Origin: JACVRN01 sp036403815
GTDB taxonomy: Bacteria; Acidobacteriota; Blastocatellia; Pyrinomonadales; Pyrinomonadaceae
Assembly (NCBI GenBank): GCA_036403815.1
Contig: DASWQH010000009.1
Span: 4,111-68,110 of the forward strand
Direction of reading: 5' to 3'
Length of the DNA: 64,000 nucleotides
Below the pieces are notes generated by a model, which ran no database searches, was not told the DNA's origin, and saw nothing but the letters and a program-made list of their open reading frames with translations. Both the position numbers and the translations under genes were made by a program. Shown in pieces: positions 25,517-34,493 of the stretch. Position 1 is the first letter of the stretch; each line of letters begins with the position of its first letter.

Positions 25517-26830
25517 CTACTCCCAAGCGTGCAGGGGAAAAGTCTTGATCCTCTTGACCCCGTCCTGTTCAAGAGCATCCCAAACAATTTGAATAATTCC
25601 TGATGTCAGGTCAGCCGCCCGAACGTACTCCTCAAGAATAGCCACTTCCTCAACGTGTGCGAGACCATCAAGACAAGTGGCAAGTACACAATATTCAAGC
25701 GCGATCCCAGTAACGAGCATCCTTTTGGGTCTAAGGACATTAATGATTTGAAGCAAGGAATCATCCAAAAATGGTGTATAATCTCGACCCTTTATGGATG
25801 CCCCAATGTTGACGATATGTGAATTTTCGGGCACTTCCAAGCGTTCATGAAATGCTGCCCCTTCAGTTCCGGCGACGCAATGTTCCCTCCAAACACCTTT
25901 GTTATCCAAAAATGATGGGTGTTTATCAGGATGCCAATCCCTTGTGAAGATTATAGGAATACCCTTAATCTCGGCCTGCGCAATGAGAGCATTCAGAGAC
26001 GAAACCAAAGATTCCGTCTGTTCTACATACAGATGAGATAAATGCTCTGATGTCGGGTCACAAAAATCCTTCTGTACATCAACGACGAAAAGAATGTCGC
26101 CTTTTCCGTCCTTTGGAGTTCCTTTAGCTTGCCTTATGCCTTCCCGATAGGCACGGCTTCCTTCAACGACACTTTTAATAACTGGAGCGATTTGTCTCAT
26201 CTGGTTTGAAAAGTCGCTACCCGTTCTCTCCAATTCACTTGAGTACTCATAGACCAAGTGAGCGCGATTTTCATCAATAGAGGTCGCTGTTTTCTGGAAT
26301 AGCTGTCGTTGTTCATGAGGAAGCATATCAAAAACTGCCCCGGTAACCCGAAAGGTGTCAATCTCTCCGATATCTCGCTCATGTTTCGCAAAGAAATTGA
26401 GTTCTTCGCTGTGCCAATATCTTGGGTGAGTGTGAACAAGCACGTCGGCTATGTGTGCGGACACGCGTAGTTGGATATCGTGATTAGCGAAAAATGACCG
26501 ATATTGTTGGTTTATGCCCCCGAGTAGTGTCGTTATTCGTCGCCAAGCGTCGATGAGAGCTACAGTATCTCGATTATGTGTAACCTCAATCATGAACATG
26601 CCGCCATCACCAGCCCAGAACACACCACCAAAACCTAGAGTGCTTAGATCAGCTACGAGGGATTCCGCAAGTTTGACCTTAACCTCCATTACTTTATCAG
26701 CAGCAAAATCCTTGGACATTTTGCTGTGGCCCGCAATATCCACTTGGAGCAGGGCCAGTTTCTTTACTTGAAAAGACGAACCATATGATTCGAACTTTGA
26801 AAACTCGAAAAAACTATTGAAACTTGTCAT
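25517..26830 (-). CDS. Class III nucleotidyl-cyclase-like domain fused to a nicotinamidase/isochorismatase domain
   Basis: A 437-residue fusion. Residues 20-200 are a cyclase homology domain with the metal aspartates of LLQVDIAGHSKM (Asp31) and FWAGDGGMFMIE (Asp75), and a LNFFAKHERD stretch at the position of the VNxAARL motif. Residues 240-437 are an isochorismatase-like hydrolase with the nicotinamidase pattern: Asp251 in VVDVQKDFC, the metal ligands of FTRDWHPDKHPSF (Asp298, His300, His304), a lysine near IKGRDY (Lys347) and the nucleophile in GIALEYCVLATC (Cys381). The first domain would make or sense a cyclic nucleotide, and the second would hydrolyse nicotinamide or a similar amide. The combination is unusual. 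It lies inside an attC-bounded cassette. Confidence 0.82.
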   Translation of the reverse strand: MTSFNSFFEFSKFESYGSSFQVKKLALLQVDIAGHSKMSKDFAADKVMEVKVKLAESLVADLSTLGFGGVFWAGDGGMFMIEVTHNRDTVALIDAWRRITTLLGGINQQYRSFFANHDIQLRVSAHIADVLVHTHPRYWHSEELNFFAKHERDIGEIDTFRVTGAVFDMLPHEQRQLFQKTATSIDENRAHLVYEYSSELERTGSDFSNQMRQIAPVIKSVVEGSRAYREGIRQAKGTPKDGKGDILFVVDVQKDFCDPTSEHLSHLYVEQTESLVSSLNALIAQAEIKGIPIIFTRDWHPDKHPSFLDNKGVWREHCVAGTEGAAFHERLEVPENSHIVNIGASIKGRDYTPFLDDSLLQIINVLRPKRMLVTGIALEYCVLATCLDGLAHVEEVAILEEYVRAADLTSGIIQIVWDALEQDGVKRIKTFPLHAWE

Positions 26831-26969
26831 CCTCTATTCCCTCTAAACTGAAGTGCAGTTGCTTTTCATCAATGTCACGCCACCGCTCCTTCATTCTCTA
26901 TCACTAGGATTCAGATGGCTAGAAAAACAATACCACAGACAGTTAAATTCCCGACAAGAAGCATGACTT

Positions 26970-27259
26970 GTTGGGCAGTTCTTTCGACTTCACCATTCAA
27001 CTTGCAGATTAGCTGTGCCTTGCTTCGTCACCTTCACTTCGACTGATTTGTAATGCGAAGCGGCCCAACGCCCGAATTAACCGGGCGGGAAGTATCATCG
27101 AATGGCATTCAATTTGTCGATGAAACCCAAGCTCATTCCGCTCCGGTTCAATGAGTTGTTGGGCAGCGCCTTTGACATGATCATTCACTGCGAGTTGCCA
27201 CCTCTCTTTTTGCTTCTTTACCTTCAACTCTACTGAGTGAGAGAGGCGAAGCGCCCAAC
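26970..27259 (-). repeat. Gene-poor cassette remnants with GCCCAAC/GTTGGGC cores
   Basis: Two related stretches of about 90 bp lie at 26977-27062 and 27165-27252, each between core heptamers (26970-26976, 27063-27069, 27158-27164, 27253-27259). On the minus strand both begin GCTTCGC, and they share a run resembling agt(c/a)gaagtgaaggt and a following aagcaa. A more diverged relative is at 25417-25500. No convincing gene is inside. A 72-codon frame reads straight through the attC site and is not accepted as coding. Confidence 0.5.
27063..27164 (-). repeat. attC: attC site (102 bp) at the upstream end of the cassette array
   Basis: It has the same length and the same end sequences as the site at 25315-25416: GCCCAAC-AACTCATTGAACCGGAG on the minus strand, and CCCGGTTAATTCGGGC-GTTGGGC at the other end. 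The central part differs moderately. It lies upstream of the cyclase/nicotinamidase cassette. Confidence 0.78.
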
Positions 27260-27261
27260 TT

Positions 27262-27289
27262 ATAATTAGACCGCTAGCGGTCTAATTAT
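27262..27289. repeat. Perfect 28-bp palindrome next to the last attC core
   Basis: ATAATTAGACCGCT (27262-27275) is followed immediately by its exact reverse complement (27276-27289). Two base pairs separate it from a GCCCAAC core. Diverged partial copies (accgct-atta-gcgtcctaat at 27307-27326 and ttttaccgc near 27354-27361) follow. It could be an operator or a recombinase-binding site. No gene is close enough to decide. Confidence 0.6.
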
Positions 27290-27918
27290 TCCAAAAACCA
27301 TCTTTTACCGCTATTAGCGTCCTAATCAACTATACAAGCATATTTTACCGCAACACATCATGTAATTAATTGAAGCTTGGACATAAATCATAACTGAATT
27401 CGCCACCTGGCTAACTCTATTTGTTCCAGGCTTCATATATGAGCTGTCTATCAGGGAAACACACTCAACCGCCCGCCTGGCCGCAGTTGCGAGAAATGCC
27501 TGCTCTCAAACGCTGTGAAGCCAGCGGAGAATCACACAGTTAAATAGCTGATTTGTTGTTTAGCATAGCCGGCTCGAACCTCCCGGCCGGTTATGAATCC
27601 CGTTCTGCTTATCGCACTCCCTTTAGCAATCCAAAACTCAACACACAAACCAGATCGCGGTCACTGAGAACGCTTTGCATCTCGTTCAAGCTTCGATGAT
27701 GACGTGGAAGTGCAGACTGAAAAGTGGCTCAACGACTAAGGGTATCCATCGTTAGATCTAGGAAAGCATGACAAGTGTGATGGCTAGTGCTGATCGTTAG
27801 AGCTAAATCGTTAAGCCTGTAAAGATGCATCTCTTTTGAGCCGTCACGCAGCATATACAGCGATAGGCACTTGTGCGATAAGCAGGCGTTGATAAGAGAC
27901 TGAAAAAGGAGCCAAGGC
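27290..27918. other. Gene-free region upstream of the eCIS operon
   Basis: About 630 bp without a believable gene. It starts AT-rich beside the palindrome and becomes GC-richer towards the first eCIS gene. It must carry the operon promoter. I could not assign promoter boxes. An integrase remnant was looked for and not found. A perfect aaggag at 27906-27911 is the ribosome-binding site of the next gene. Confidence 0.35.
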
Positions 27919-30489
27919 TTGTCGCGTATTAATGTTTTTGTCATAGGAGCATCGCGGGACGTGAAAGCGGCGGCCATTGCGAAGGCCATCGCCAACTCTG
28001 TGGCCGATCGCTCTGACATGAATCTTGTCGAAGGCAGTTCCGAAAATGAGAGTGGTTGTGTGCCCGTAGATGAGGTGGATGGCATCCTCCGATCAATTGA
28101 TCCTTCGGTTCGATGTGCATTGGTTCTGGTGGGTCCTCCGGCTGACACAAACGAACTGGCAAAAGACTGGCTCACTTTGCGGGATGACCTCGCGGTGATG
28201 CATGTAGACGTAGCTGACTACGTGGTGCGAATTGGATTGGTCGATTCCAACCTCCACTCACTACTAACAGCGCTGCGTGAACTGGTGGAGAGCGCTGGTA
28301 CGCAGAAGCGAGAACGGGTTACGCGCATTCAACTGCGACCGGTCAAATCGCCCTTCGAAAGCGGCGCTCCGCCCCACCAGATTTCTACAGAACATTCTCT
28401 GCTTGAAGCGTCCATTAAGTGGGTGCATGGGCTTTTGCGAAATGCGGTGGAAACAAGCTCTGATGATGTGAACGGCCTCACAGTAACTCGCAAGGGCATT
28501 CTGGAATCGCTCGAAGCACCGCCCAAGCTTCGCGAGAGCGAGCAGCGCGTAATCCCCGATGCGTTGGAGGCGCTCGACAAAGAGCTTGATAGCGCTCTCG
28601 CCAAAGCCGACACGAGCACCGAGCCCCTAGCTGTTGCGTTTCGCGAGTTTGGACTCGAGCCAGTCGGATTCCGAATGATGATTCTGGGGCTCGCACCCGA
28701 ATTGGATATCCGCTATCAACGTTGCATCGGCTTCCTGCTAGACGAAATCGGACGTCGCGTAGGCACGCTGAGTTTGTATGGTAGTCTGTTAGGAATTACA
28801 GCGAGCGAACGCGATAAGCTGATCGGCAGCGCCGGGCTGGAGCGTTGGCTTGTCTTTGAAGGCTTGGCAGGCCATCCGTCGGCAGCAGATGAACCGCTCA
28901 GGCTCGATCCAGTTCTGGCGCAATGGCTGCTTGACGACCGCGCGGCGCTCGCAAGCGATCCGCGAGTCCGGCGCATTCTCCGCTTAGAAGCTTGGCCCGG
29001 TGCCAGTCTTCTGACAGGTCACCATGAACGCGCTAAAGCAGCCGGAATAATCAACAAATTACTAAACGCGTATGACAGGCAATGGATTCTGCTCGACGGC
29101 AGCGATCCGGCTGGCTGGCGAGCGTTGCTCGAATTGGGGACTCCTGCCGCTGAAGTCGAGCTGATTCGTTGCGAACCTGTACGCCTCATGGGCATCGACT
29201 TTAGCGGCGTTGAAGATTCCGCGCGCCGTCTCGCGCGGATGACGCGTCTCAGCGGTCAGCCGTTGATCATTGATGTAGCGAAAGCTGAGGGCACCGAAGC
29301 GGAAGATGACTTGTTGCAAGTCTTTTTCGCAACGCTCGATAGCAGAAACTGCCAGGCGGCAGTGATTAGCCGCGAGGAAGCGCGCATCATCCGCATCCTT
29401 GGTAAAGCGTCGTACGAGTTGGAGAGCGAGCCAGCGCTGTCGAAAGCTGCCCGCGTTGAAGCAGTGCGAGCTGCCGCGCTTGGCGCCGAGGCCTACCTGA
29501 CACAAGAGTCTGCTGAGTCGATTGCCAATCGATACCCGCTGCATGTCGATGGCTTGGAACAAGCAATGCGACTGGCAGTCATCCGTCCGAAGAATTTCGA
29601 CGCCGATAATCCTGATCTCGAACGCTTGACGACAGCGTTCAAAGAGTTGGCGTCGGAAGGAGTATCCCACCTTGTGGAAAGGATCGAGCCGGTTTTCAGT
29701 CTCGAAGAAGTGGTCTTGCCTCCCGACCGTAAACAGCAGCTTAACGAAATTGTCGACCAAATTCGTCTCGCGCCGCGCGTGCTTGACGACTGGAAGTTCC
29801 GTGACCAACTCCCTTACGGACGCGGCGTTGCGGCGCTCTTTTTTGGTGCCAGTGGAACCGGCAAGTCGATGGCGGCGATGGGCATAGCCCGCCAGCTAGA
29901 TATCCAGATTCTGCGGTTAGATCTTTCGCGCGTCGTGAGCAAGTACATCGGCGAGACCGAGAAGAACATTGATCGAGTGTTCACCGATGCTCAGGCATCA
30001 GGCGCGGCAGTCCTTATCGATGAAGCCGACGCGCTGCTGGGCAAACGCAGTGAGGTGAAAGACGCCCACGACCGCTACGCAAACATTGAAGTTGCATACC
30101 TCTTGCAGCGAATCGAGGCATACGAAGGGCTGGCAATTCTCACGACGAACCTGCGGAAGAACCTCGACGCGGCGTTCCTAAGGCGCCTGCGTTTTATCAT
30201 CGAGTTTCCCAGACCTGACGCTGAGGCGCGGGAAAAAATCTGGCGTCAATGCCTGCCCCATGAATCACACGAACTTAACGATGCCGACTTTCGCCAACTT
30301 GCGCGCAGGATCGACGTCACCGGTGGGCAAATCCGGCAAATCACACTGCGCGCTGCCTTCATCGCTGCTGCTGCCGGAAAACAAATTGGTTTGGAGCATG
30401 TCGTTCAGGCTGCTTCCGCGGAACTCGCTAAGCTGGGAATGCCTCCGATCGAGATTGATCTAACCCAGATCAGGAGGGCCGCTGCGTGA
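27919..30489 (+). CDS. eCIS AAA+ ATPase (Pvc15-like)
   Basis: An 856-residue ATPase, the first gene of the eCIS operon. The C-terminal AAA+ module has Walker A GASGTGKSM (643-651), pore-loop-like LSRVVSKYIGETEKNIDRVF, Walker B VLIDEADALLGKR (698-710), sensor ILTTNLRKNLD and an arginine finger in FLRRLRF. In related systems this ATPase is required for particle assembly, not for contraction. The first 130 residues (NVFVIGASRDVKAAAIAKAI, then CALVLVGPPADTNELAKDW) form an additional alpha/beta domain. The TTG start is well supported by aaggag 7 bases upstream. It overlaps the next gene by 4 bp. Confidence 0.9.
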   Translation: MSRINVFVIGASRDVKAAAIAKAIANSVADRSDMNLVEGSSENESGCVPVDEVDGILRSIDPSVRCALVLVGPPADTNELAKDWLTLRDDLAVMHVDVADYVVRIGLVDSNLHSLLTALRELVESAGTQKRERVTRIQLRPVKSPFESGAPPHQISTEHSLLEASIKWVHGLLRNAVETSSDDVNGLTVTRKGILESLEAPPKLRESEQRVIPDALEALDKELDSALAKADTSTEPLAVAFREFGLEPVGFRMMILGLAPELDIRYQRCIGFLLDEIGRRVGTLSLYGSLLGITASERDKLIGSAGLERWLVFEGLAGHPSAADEPLRLDPVLAQWLLDDRAALASDPRVRRILRLEAWPGASLLTGHHERAKAAGIINKLLNAYDRQWILLDGSDPAGWRALLELGTPAAEVELIRCEPVRLMGIDFSGVEDSARRLARMTRLSGQPLIIDVAKAEGTEAEDDLLQVFFATLDSRNCQAAVISREEARIIRILGKASYELESEPALSKAARVEAVRAAALGAEAYLTQESAESIANRYPLHVDGLEQAMRLAVIRPKNFDADNPDLERLTTAFKELASEGVSHLVERIEPVFSLEEVVLPPDRKQQLNEIVDQIRLAPRVLDDWKFRDQLPYGRGVAALFFGASGTGKSMAAMGIARQLDIQILRLDLSRVVSKYIGETEKNIDRVFTDAQASGAAVLIDEADALLGKRSEVKDAHDRYANIEVAYLLQRIEAYEGLAILTTNLRKNLDAAFLRRLRFIIEFPRPDAEAREKIWRQCLPHESHELNDADFRQLARRIDVTGGQIRQITLRAAFIAAAAGKQIGLEHVVQAASAELAKLGMPPIEIDLTQIRRAAA

Positions 30490-31064
30490 AAGCTGACGCC
30501 ATCCTGCGCGTGACTGAGTTATTGCGAAAGCGTCTGGAGGCAGCGCTCGTAAGTTCTGGTATGCCCGGCACCGTCTTCGTTGGCCCACTTGACGATGCTG
30601 AGGCAAGCGGCGCAGCGCTCGTACTCTTTCTTTACCGCATCATTCCGAATGCAAACCTGCGCAACAGCGAGCATCGTATTCCCTCGAATGTCGCACCGCC
30701 AACGGTCTACCAGAATTCTCTGCCTCTGGATCTCTACTATCTGATTACCGTTGGCACCACATCCGAAGCCAACGAAGAAGCACCGCTCCGTTCACTGGGC
30801 TACGCCATTCAGGCGATACAGGCGGCACCAGATCTAACCGGAGCTGACGTGGGCCAGGAAACAGTACACGTAACGCTGGAGCCACTCTCGACAGAAGAGG
30901 CCAGTCGTATCTGGGCTCTATTTCCCACGGCAAACTATCGGACGTCGGTTGCTTACTTGGCGACACCCGTCTGGCTCGATCCACCTGACGTGCTGCCGCT
31001 GGCCGTGCCCGTCGTTGACAATCGATTGCTGGCAGGGTCCCGGACCGGGGAGGTGGCGTCATGA
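30486..31064 (+). CDS. eCIS terminal cap protein (DUF4255, Pvc16-like)
   Basis: A 192-residue DUF4255 protein: ILRVTELLRKRLEAALVS, then ALVLFLYRIIPNANLRN, LPLDLYYLITVGTTSEANEE and ALFPTANYRTSVAYLATPVW. In characterised eCIS particles this protein caps the distal end of sheath and tube. The start is a GTG overlapping the ATPase stop by 4 bp (GTGA), and its end overlaps the next start in the same way, so translation is probably coupled. Confidence 0.9.
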   Translation: MKADAILRVTELLRKRLEAALVSSGMPGTVFVGPLDDAEASGAALVLFLYRIIPNANLRNSEHRIPSNVAPPTVYQNSLPLDLYYLITVGTTSEANEEAPLRSLGYAIQAIQAAPDLTGADVGQETVHVTLEPLSTEEASRIWALFPTANYRTSVAYLATPVWLDPPDVLPLAVPVVDNRLLAGSRTGEVAS

Positions 31065-31738
31065 GCCAACGATTCGATGTCCGCCTGCCGTTGGAAGAAT
31101 CGTACCGCCGCCGCGTGCTGTTTGCCCTTGAGTTGCTCGACGCAGTAACCCTGTTTCGTATCAGTCAGGGTGTAAAGGTGGTTGCTGATGGTCTGCAAGG
31201 CAAACCAATCGTGAATGCGAGTGGCGTGTTCGTATGGCTCGATGAGGACATCAACAAGTTGCGTAAGATTTCGATCAACCCCGGAACTTTGTCATACGAA
31301 GGCCGAGACCTGGAACCAACAGAAGTCAAGCTTCCCCCTGACGTAACCACTATCGAGTTACAGCCGCGCGTCGACTATTCATTCGCACCCGGAATTACGG
31401 GATTGCGAGGCATGCTTATCGAAGAGCGAGCCGATCCACCCAGACCGGTGGGCGATGCCGCAGTGCGCTTGCAATGGCTCGACGATGAACTCAACTGGCA
31501 CAATGCGCCGACCACTTCTCACACCGACCGAAAACGCGGCGACTTCGTTTCGATACTCCGGCTCGCGCCAACCGAAGTGCCACACATTGAAAAGGGAGCC
31601 GTCACGGTGCGTTTGCGCGCAAGTCGTAATGGGGGAACCGAGCGCGGATCTAACGATCTGAAACTTTCGCAAGGTCGCATCACCGACCCATCGACCTTGA
31701 ATCCACTGACGTTTGCCTGGGACGAGTTGCAACCCTGA
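31061..31738 (+). CDS. eCIS-associated protein of unknown function
   Basis: A 225-residue protein with no family I can name. The C-terminal half (YSFAPGITGLRGMLIEERAD, then DAAVRLQWLDDELNWHNAPT and GDFVSILRLAPTEVPH) looks like a beta-sandwich of the carboxypeptidase-regulatory or Big-like type. Its place between the cap and sheath genes, with a 4-bp overlap to the cap gene, suggests a structural or assembly part of the particle. Confidence 0.6.
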   Translation: MSQRFDVRLPLEESYRRRVLFALELLDAVTLFRISQGVKVVADGLQGKPIVNASGVFVWLDEDINKLRKISINPGTLSYEGRDLEPTEVKLPPDVTTIELQPRVDYSFAPGITGLRGMLIEERADPPRPVGDAAVRLQWLDDELNWHNAPTTSHTDRKRGDFVSILRLAPTEVPHIEKGAVTVRLRASRNGGTERGSNDLKLSQGRITDPSTLNPLTFAWDELQP

Positions 31739-31762
31739 GTTCGCCATTGAGGAGACAATGCT

Positions 31763-32884
31763 ATGACTGACTATTCGCAAAACCACCCGGATAATGGGTG
31801 TGATTCCGACGGTGACCGAGCTGAGCAGCCGCCATCTGATGAAAAGAAGTGCCCGGATCTGCCGCCGAACGATCCACCGGATCCTTACAAACCACCGGAG
31901 TGTAACAAAACACTGCCCTGCAATTGTCCAGACCCGCCCGGCGCAACTGAGCACTGTCTCGAAGATCTGATCGATAAGCAGACCGAGCAAGTGACGGTTG
32001 CGGAGAAAGCAAAGGCTTTTAAGGCAGAACTCGAAGCATTGCTGACTAAGGCGAAGGCTGCCAGCCAGGAATATACAGTCGAGAAATACGGGAAGCTCGT
32101 TAAGCAATGGGAGGAACAAGACGCACAGATCGTCAACCTCATCAAGACGCTGGTGTGTACGTACCCGTGTTGGCGTTGCATCATAGAGTGCTACGTATGT
32201 CCATTGTTCGACGACTTGCGTAAAGCCGAACAGCAGCTAAACGGTGACGGCAAGCTTTGCCGGGACATGCATAGCATCTACGACCAGCGTTACTGGCATG
32301 AGCGCAACAAGGAGTCGAAAGACCGCATTTTCCAACGCATCAAATCGGTGCTTGCAGTCTGGGAGAAGCCCGCGCAGACGATTGAGAAGATTCTCACCGA
32401 CAATGCGAAGCTCATTGCTGACTCCCAGAAAGTCAGCCCGTCAACAGTTTATGACGTTTTCCTGAAGCTGGTGCCGATGCACTTGGCGATCGCCCCGCCT
32501 GCAACTGAAAAGAAAACCAAAATCGCCAAGAAGTTCACGGTCTTCTGTGAGTGTGACGAAGGGCAGCCGGAGAAATGTTGCGGTCCCGATGTCGGCGAAT
32601 GGAGATTGCGAGATCGCCTCATAGGCCCGCAGCCCTATCTCATAAAACCAGACCACTACTTCACGCTCATCTGCTGTCTAGTCGATAACCTTTACCGCCC
32701 GGCGAAGGATTTGCTTGCGGAAGCGACCGCTGCGCTGGAAAAAGTTGAGAACACCATTAAGCGCTACAAGGACCAGCTTGAAAACGGTCTCAAGAACTTC
32801 GAAAAGAACGCTAAGGCCAAGATTCCAAGCCCGATCGAATGCTGCGGCGAAAAATTGCCGAAACCCGAACAGCAGCCGACCTAA
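31763..32884 (+). CDS. Cysteine-rich eCIS-associated protein
   Basis: A 373-residue protein with about 20 cysteines. The N-terminal 60 residues are acidic, proline-rich and cysteine-bearing (PPECNKTLPCNCPDPP). The middle is helical with the cluster VCTYPCWRCIIECYVCPLF, then FCECDEGQPEKCCGP. The last 70 residues are coiled-coil-like (AEATAALEKVENTIKRYKDQ). There is no signal peptide, so the cysteines are probably metal ligands, not disulfides. It sits directly before the sheath gene. Confidence 0.65.
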   Translation: MTDYSQNHPDNGCDSDGDRAEQPPSDEKKCPDLPPNDPPDPYKPPECNKTLPCNCPDPPGATEHCLEDLIDKQTEQVTVAEKAKAFKAELEALLTKAKAASQEYTVEKYGKLVKQWEEQDAQIVNLIKTLVCTYPCWRCIIECYVCPLFDDLRKAEQQLNGDGKLCRDMHSIYDQRYWHERNKESKDRIFQRIKSVLAVWEKPAQTIEKILTDNAKLIADSQKVSPSTVYDVFLKLVPMHLAIAPPATEKKTKIAKKFTVFCECDEGQPEKCCGPDVGEWRLRDRLIGPQPYLIKPDHYFTLICCLVDNLYRPAKDLLAEATAALEKVENTIKRYKDQLENGLKNFEKNAKAKIPSPIECCGEKLPKPEQQPT

Positions 32885-32911
32885 ACAGCTAGCTAAACAT
32901 GGAGAATCACC

Positions 32912-34483
32912 ATGCCTGAATATCTGCATCCCGGGGTTTACATCGAAGAAATCGAGCGTGGCCCGCGGCCCATTGAAGGAGTGCCGACGAGCACCGCGGC
33001 CCTGCTCGGCGAGGCCGAGCGCGGTTCAACTACTCCGCGCCTGGTCACGAGCTACAAGGACTACCAGCGTTGGTTCGGCGACGTGTTCGATCCGCGCAAG
33101 TTCTTACCGTACGCAGCCAATGGCTTTTTTGAGAATGGAGGCAAACGCGCCTTCGTTGCCCGGCTGGTGGGCGATGCTTCAGCGCTCGCTTCTGCAATCT
33201 TCGGCGAGTTCGTCGTGCGCGCGGCAGGACCCGGCCTTTGGGGCAACCGGGTGATGGTCAAGATCTCACCCAGCACAACGAAAAAAGGTGACGGCACGCC
33301 CGTTGGCTTTCGTCTGCAAGTGGCTTACTGGGGGCGCGAACCCGTACCCGCCTTCGATCCTTTCACTGACCGGACGACGCTGCCGCGACCGGCGCTGATT
33401 GAGGACTTCGACGATCTCGATACCGACGAGTCGTCGCCTGACTACTACGGTAAGCGTGTGCCCTTCATCGATCTTGAGAAAGGGGAAACGAATCAGGGGC
33501 CGGAAAGCTCCGCGCTGGGCATCCTGGTTCGCCCTGTGGGTGTGGCTACCGACGCTCAACCTGGAGTTGGTACACAGGTCCTGGCCGGAGGCGCAGACGA
33601 TGCGGTGGCGCTCGGCGTGGATGATTACAGAGGCGATCCGGTGCCGGGCGGCAGAAGCGCCCAGGGACTTGCCGCGCTCGAACTCGATCCGTATCGCGAC
33701 GTCGCGCTCGTTTACGCTCCAAACGTATCGACCGACATTGCGAAGGCGATCGTCGCGCATTGCGAAAGGCTGCGGTTCCGTTTTGCAGTTATAGATAGTG
33801 ACAAGGGTCAAAGCAGCACGACTGCTCTTAATCCGCGTGACACTATCACCGATAGCAGCTATGCCGCTTTTTACTATCCCTGGATCGTAACTGCCGATCC
33901 GCGGACCGGCGCGCGCAAACTCATTCCGCCAGGCGGTACTGTCCTTGGCGTGTATGCCCGCTCCGACACTGAACGAGGAGTTTTCAAGGCTCCAGCGAAC
34001 GAGATCGTTCGCGGAGCGCTCGCGCTCGAGTTCGACATCAATGACAACATGCAGGATGACCTTAACCCGAAAGGCGTAAACGTCATCCGCAGTTTTCCCG
34101 GTCGCGGCATCCGCGTTTGGGGCGCGCGAACCATCACTTCGAACACTCTCTGGAAGTATGTGAGCGTCCGACGACTGTTTATTTTCCTAGAGCGCTCAAT
34201 CTACGAAGGCACACAGTGGGTCGTCTTCGAGCCGAACGACGACAAGCTGTGGGCGCGAGTCATCGACACGGTTCGTTTATTCCTTCGCAGCCAGTGGCGT
34301 CTCGGCGCACTCTTCGGTCGCACCGAGCAGGAAGCGTTTTTCATTACCTGCGATCGCACCACCATGAGCCAGGACGACATCTTGAATGGTCGACTTATCT
34401 GCGAGATCGGTATCGCGCCGGTTCGCCCTGCCGAGTTCGTTATTTTCCGCATTTTCCAAAACACCGCTGAGTCTCAGCGCTAG
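32912..34483 (+). CDS. eCIS contractile sheath protein
   Basis: A 523-residue tail-sheath protein. The start PEYLHPGVYIEEIERGPRP and GVPTSTAALLGEAERGS are the classic first strands of phage and eCIS sheaths. The C-terminal domain has NVIRSFPGRGIRVWGARTIT and WKYVSVRRLFIFLERSIYEG, the inter-subunit handshake region. Only one sheath gene is present, whereas some eCIS have three. It is followed by the tube gene after 10 bp. Confidence 0.95.
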   Translation: MPEYLHPGVYIEEIERGPRPIEGVPTSTAALLGEAERGSTTPRLVTSYKDYQRWFGDVFDPRKFLPYAANGFFENGGKRAFVARLVGDASALASAIFGEFVVRAAGPGLWGNRVMVKISPSTTKKGDGTPVGFRLQVAYWGREPVPAFDPFTDRTTLPRPALIEDFDDLDTDESSPDYYGKRVPFIDLEKGETNQGPESSALGILVRPVGVATDAQPGVGTQVLAGGADDAVALGVDDYRGDPVPGGRSAQGLAALELDPYRDVALVYAPNVSTDIAKAIVAHCERLRFRFAVIDSDKGQSSTTALNPRDTITDSSYAAFYYPWIVTADPRTGARKLIPPGGTVLGVYARSDTERGVFKAPANEIVRGALALEFDINDNMQDDLNPKGVNVIRSFPGRGIRVWGARTITSNTLWKYVSVRRLFIFLERSIYEGTQWVVFEPNDDKLWARVIDTVRLFLRSQWRLGALFGRTEQEAFFITCDRTTMSQDDILNGRLICEIGIAPVRPAEFVIFRIFQNTAESQR

Positions 34484-34493
34484 GAGCTAAGTC

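Noticed and set aside
27009..27227. 72-codon minus-strand reading frame
   Set aside because: It runs through an attC site, and its similarity to a frame at 25360-25587 only reflects the DNA repeat.
27729..28175. Minus-strand frame upstream of the eCIS ATPase
   Set aside because: It overlaps the well-supported ATPase start and has no protein-like pattern.
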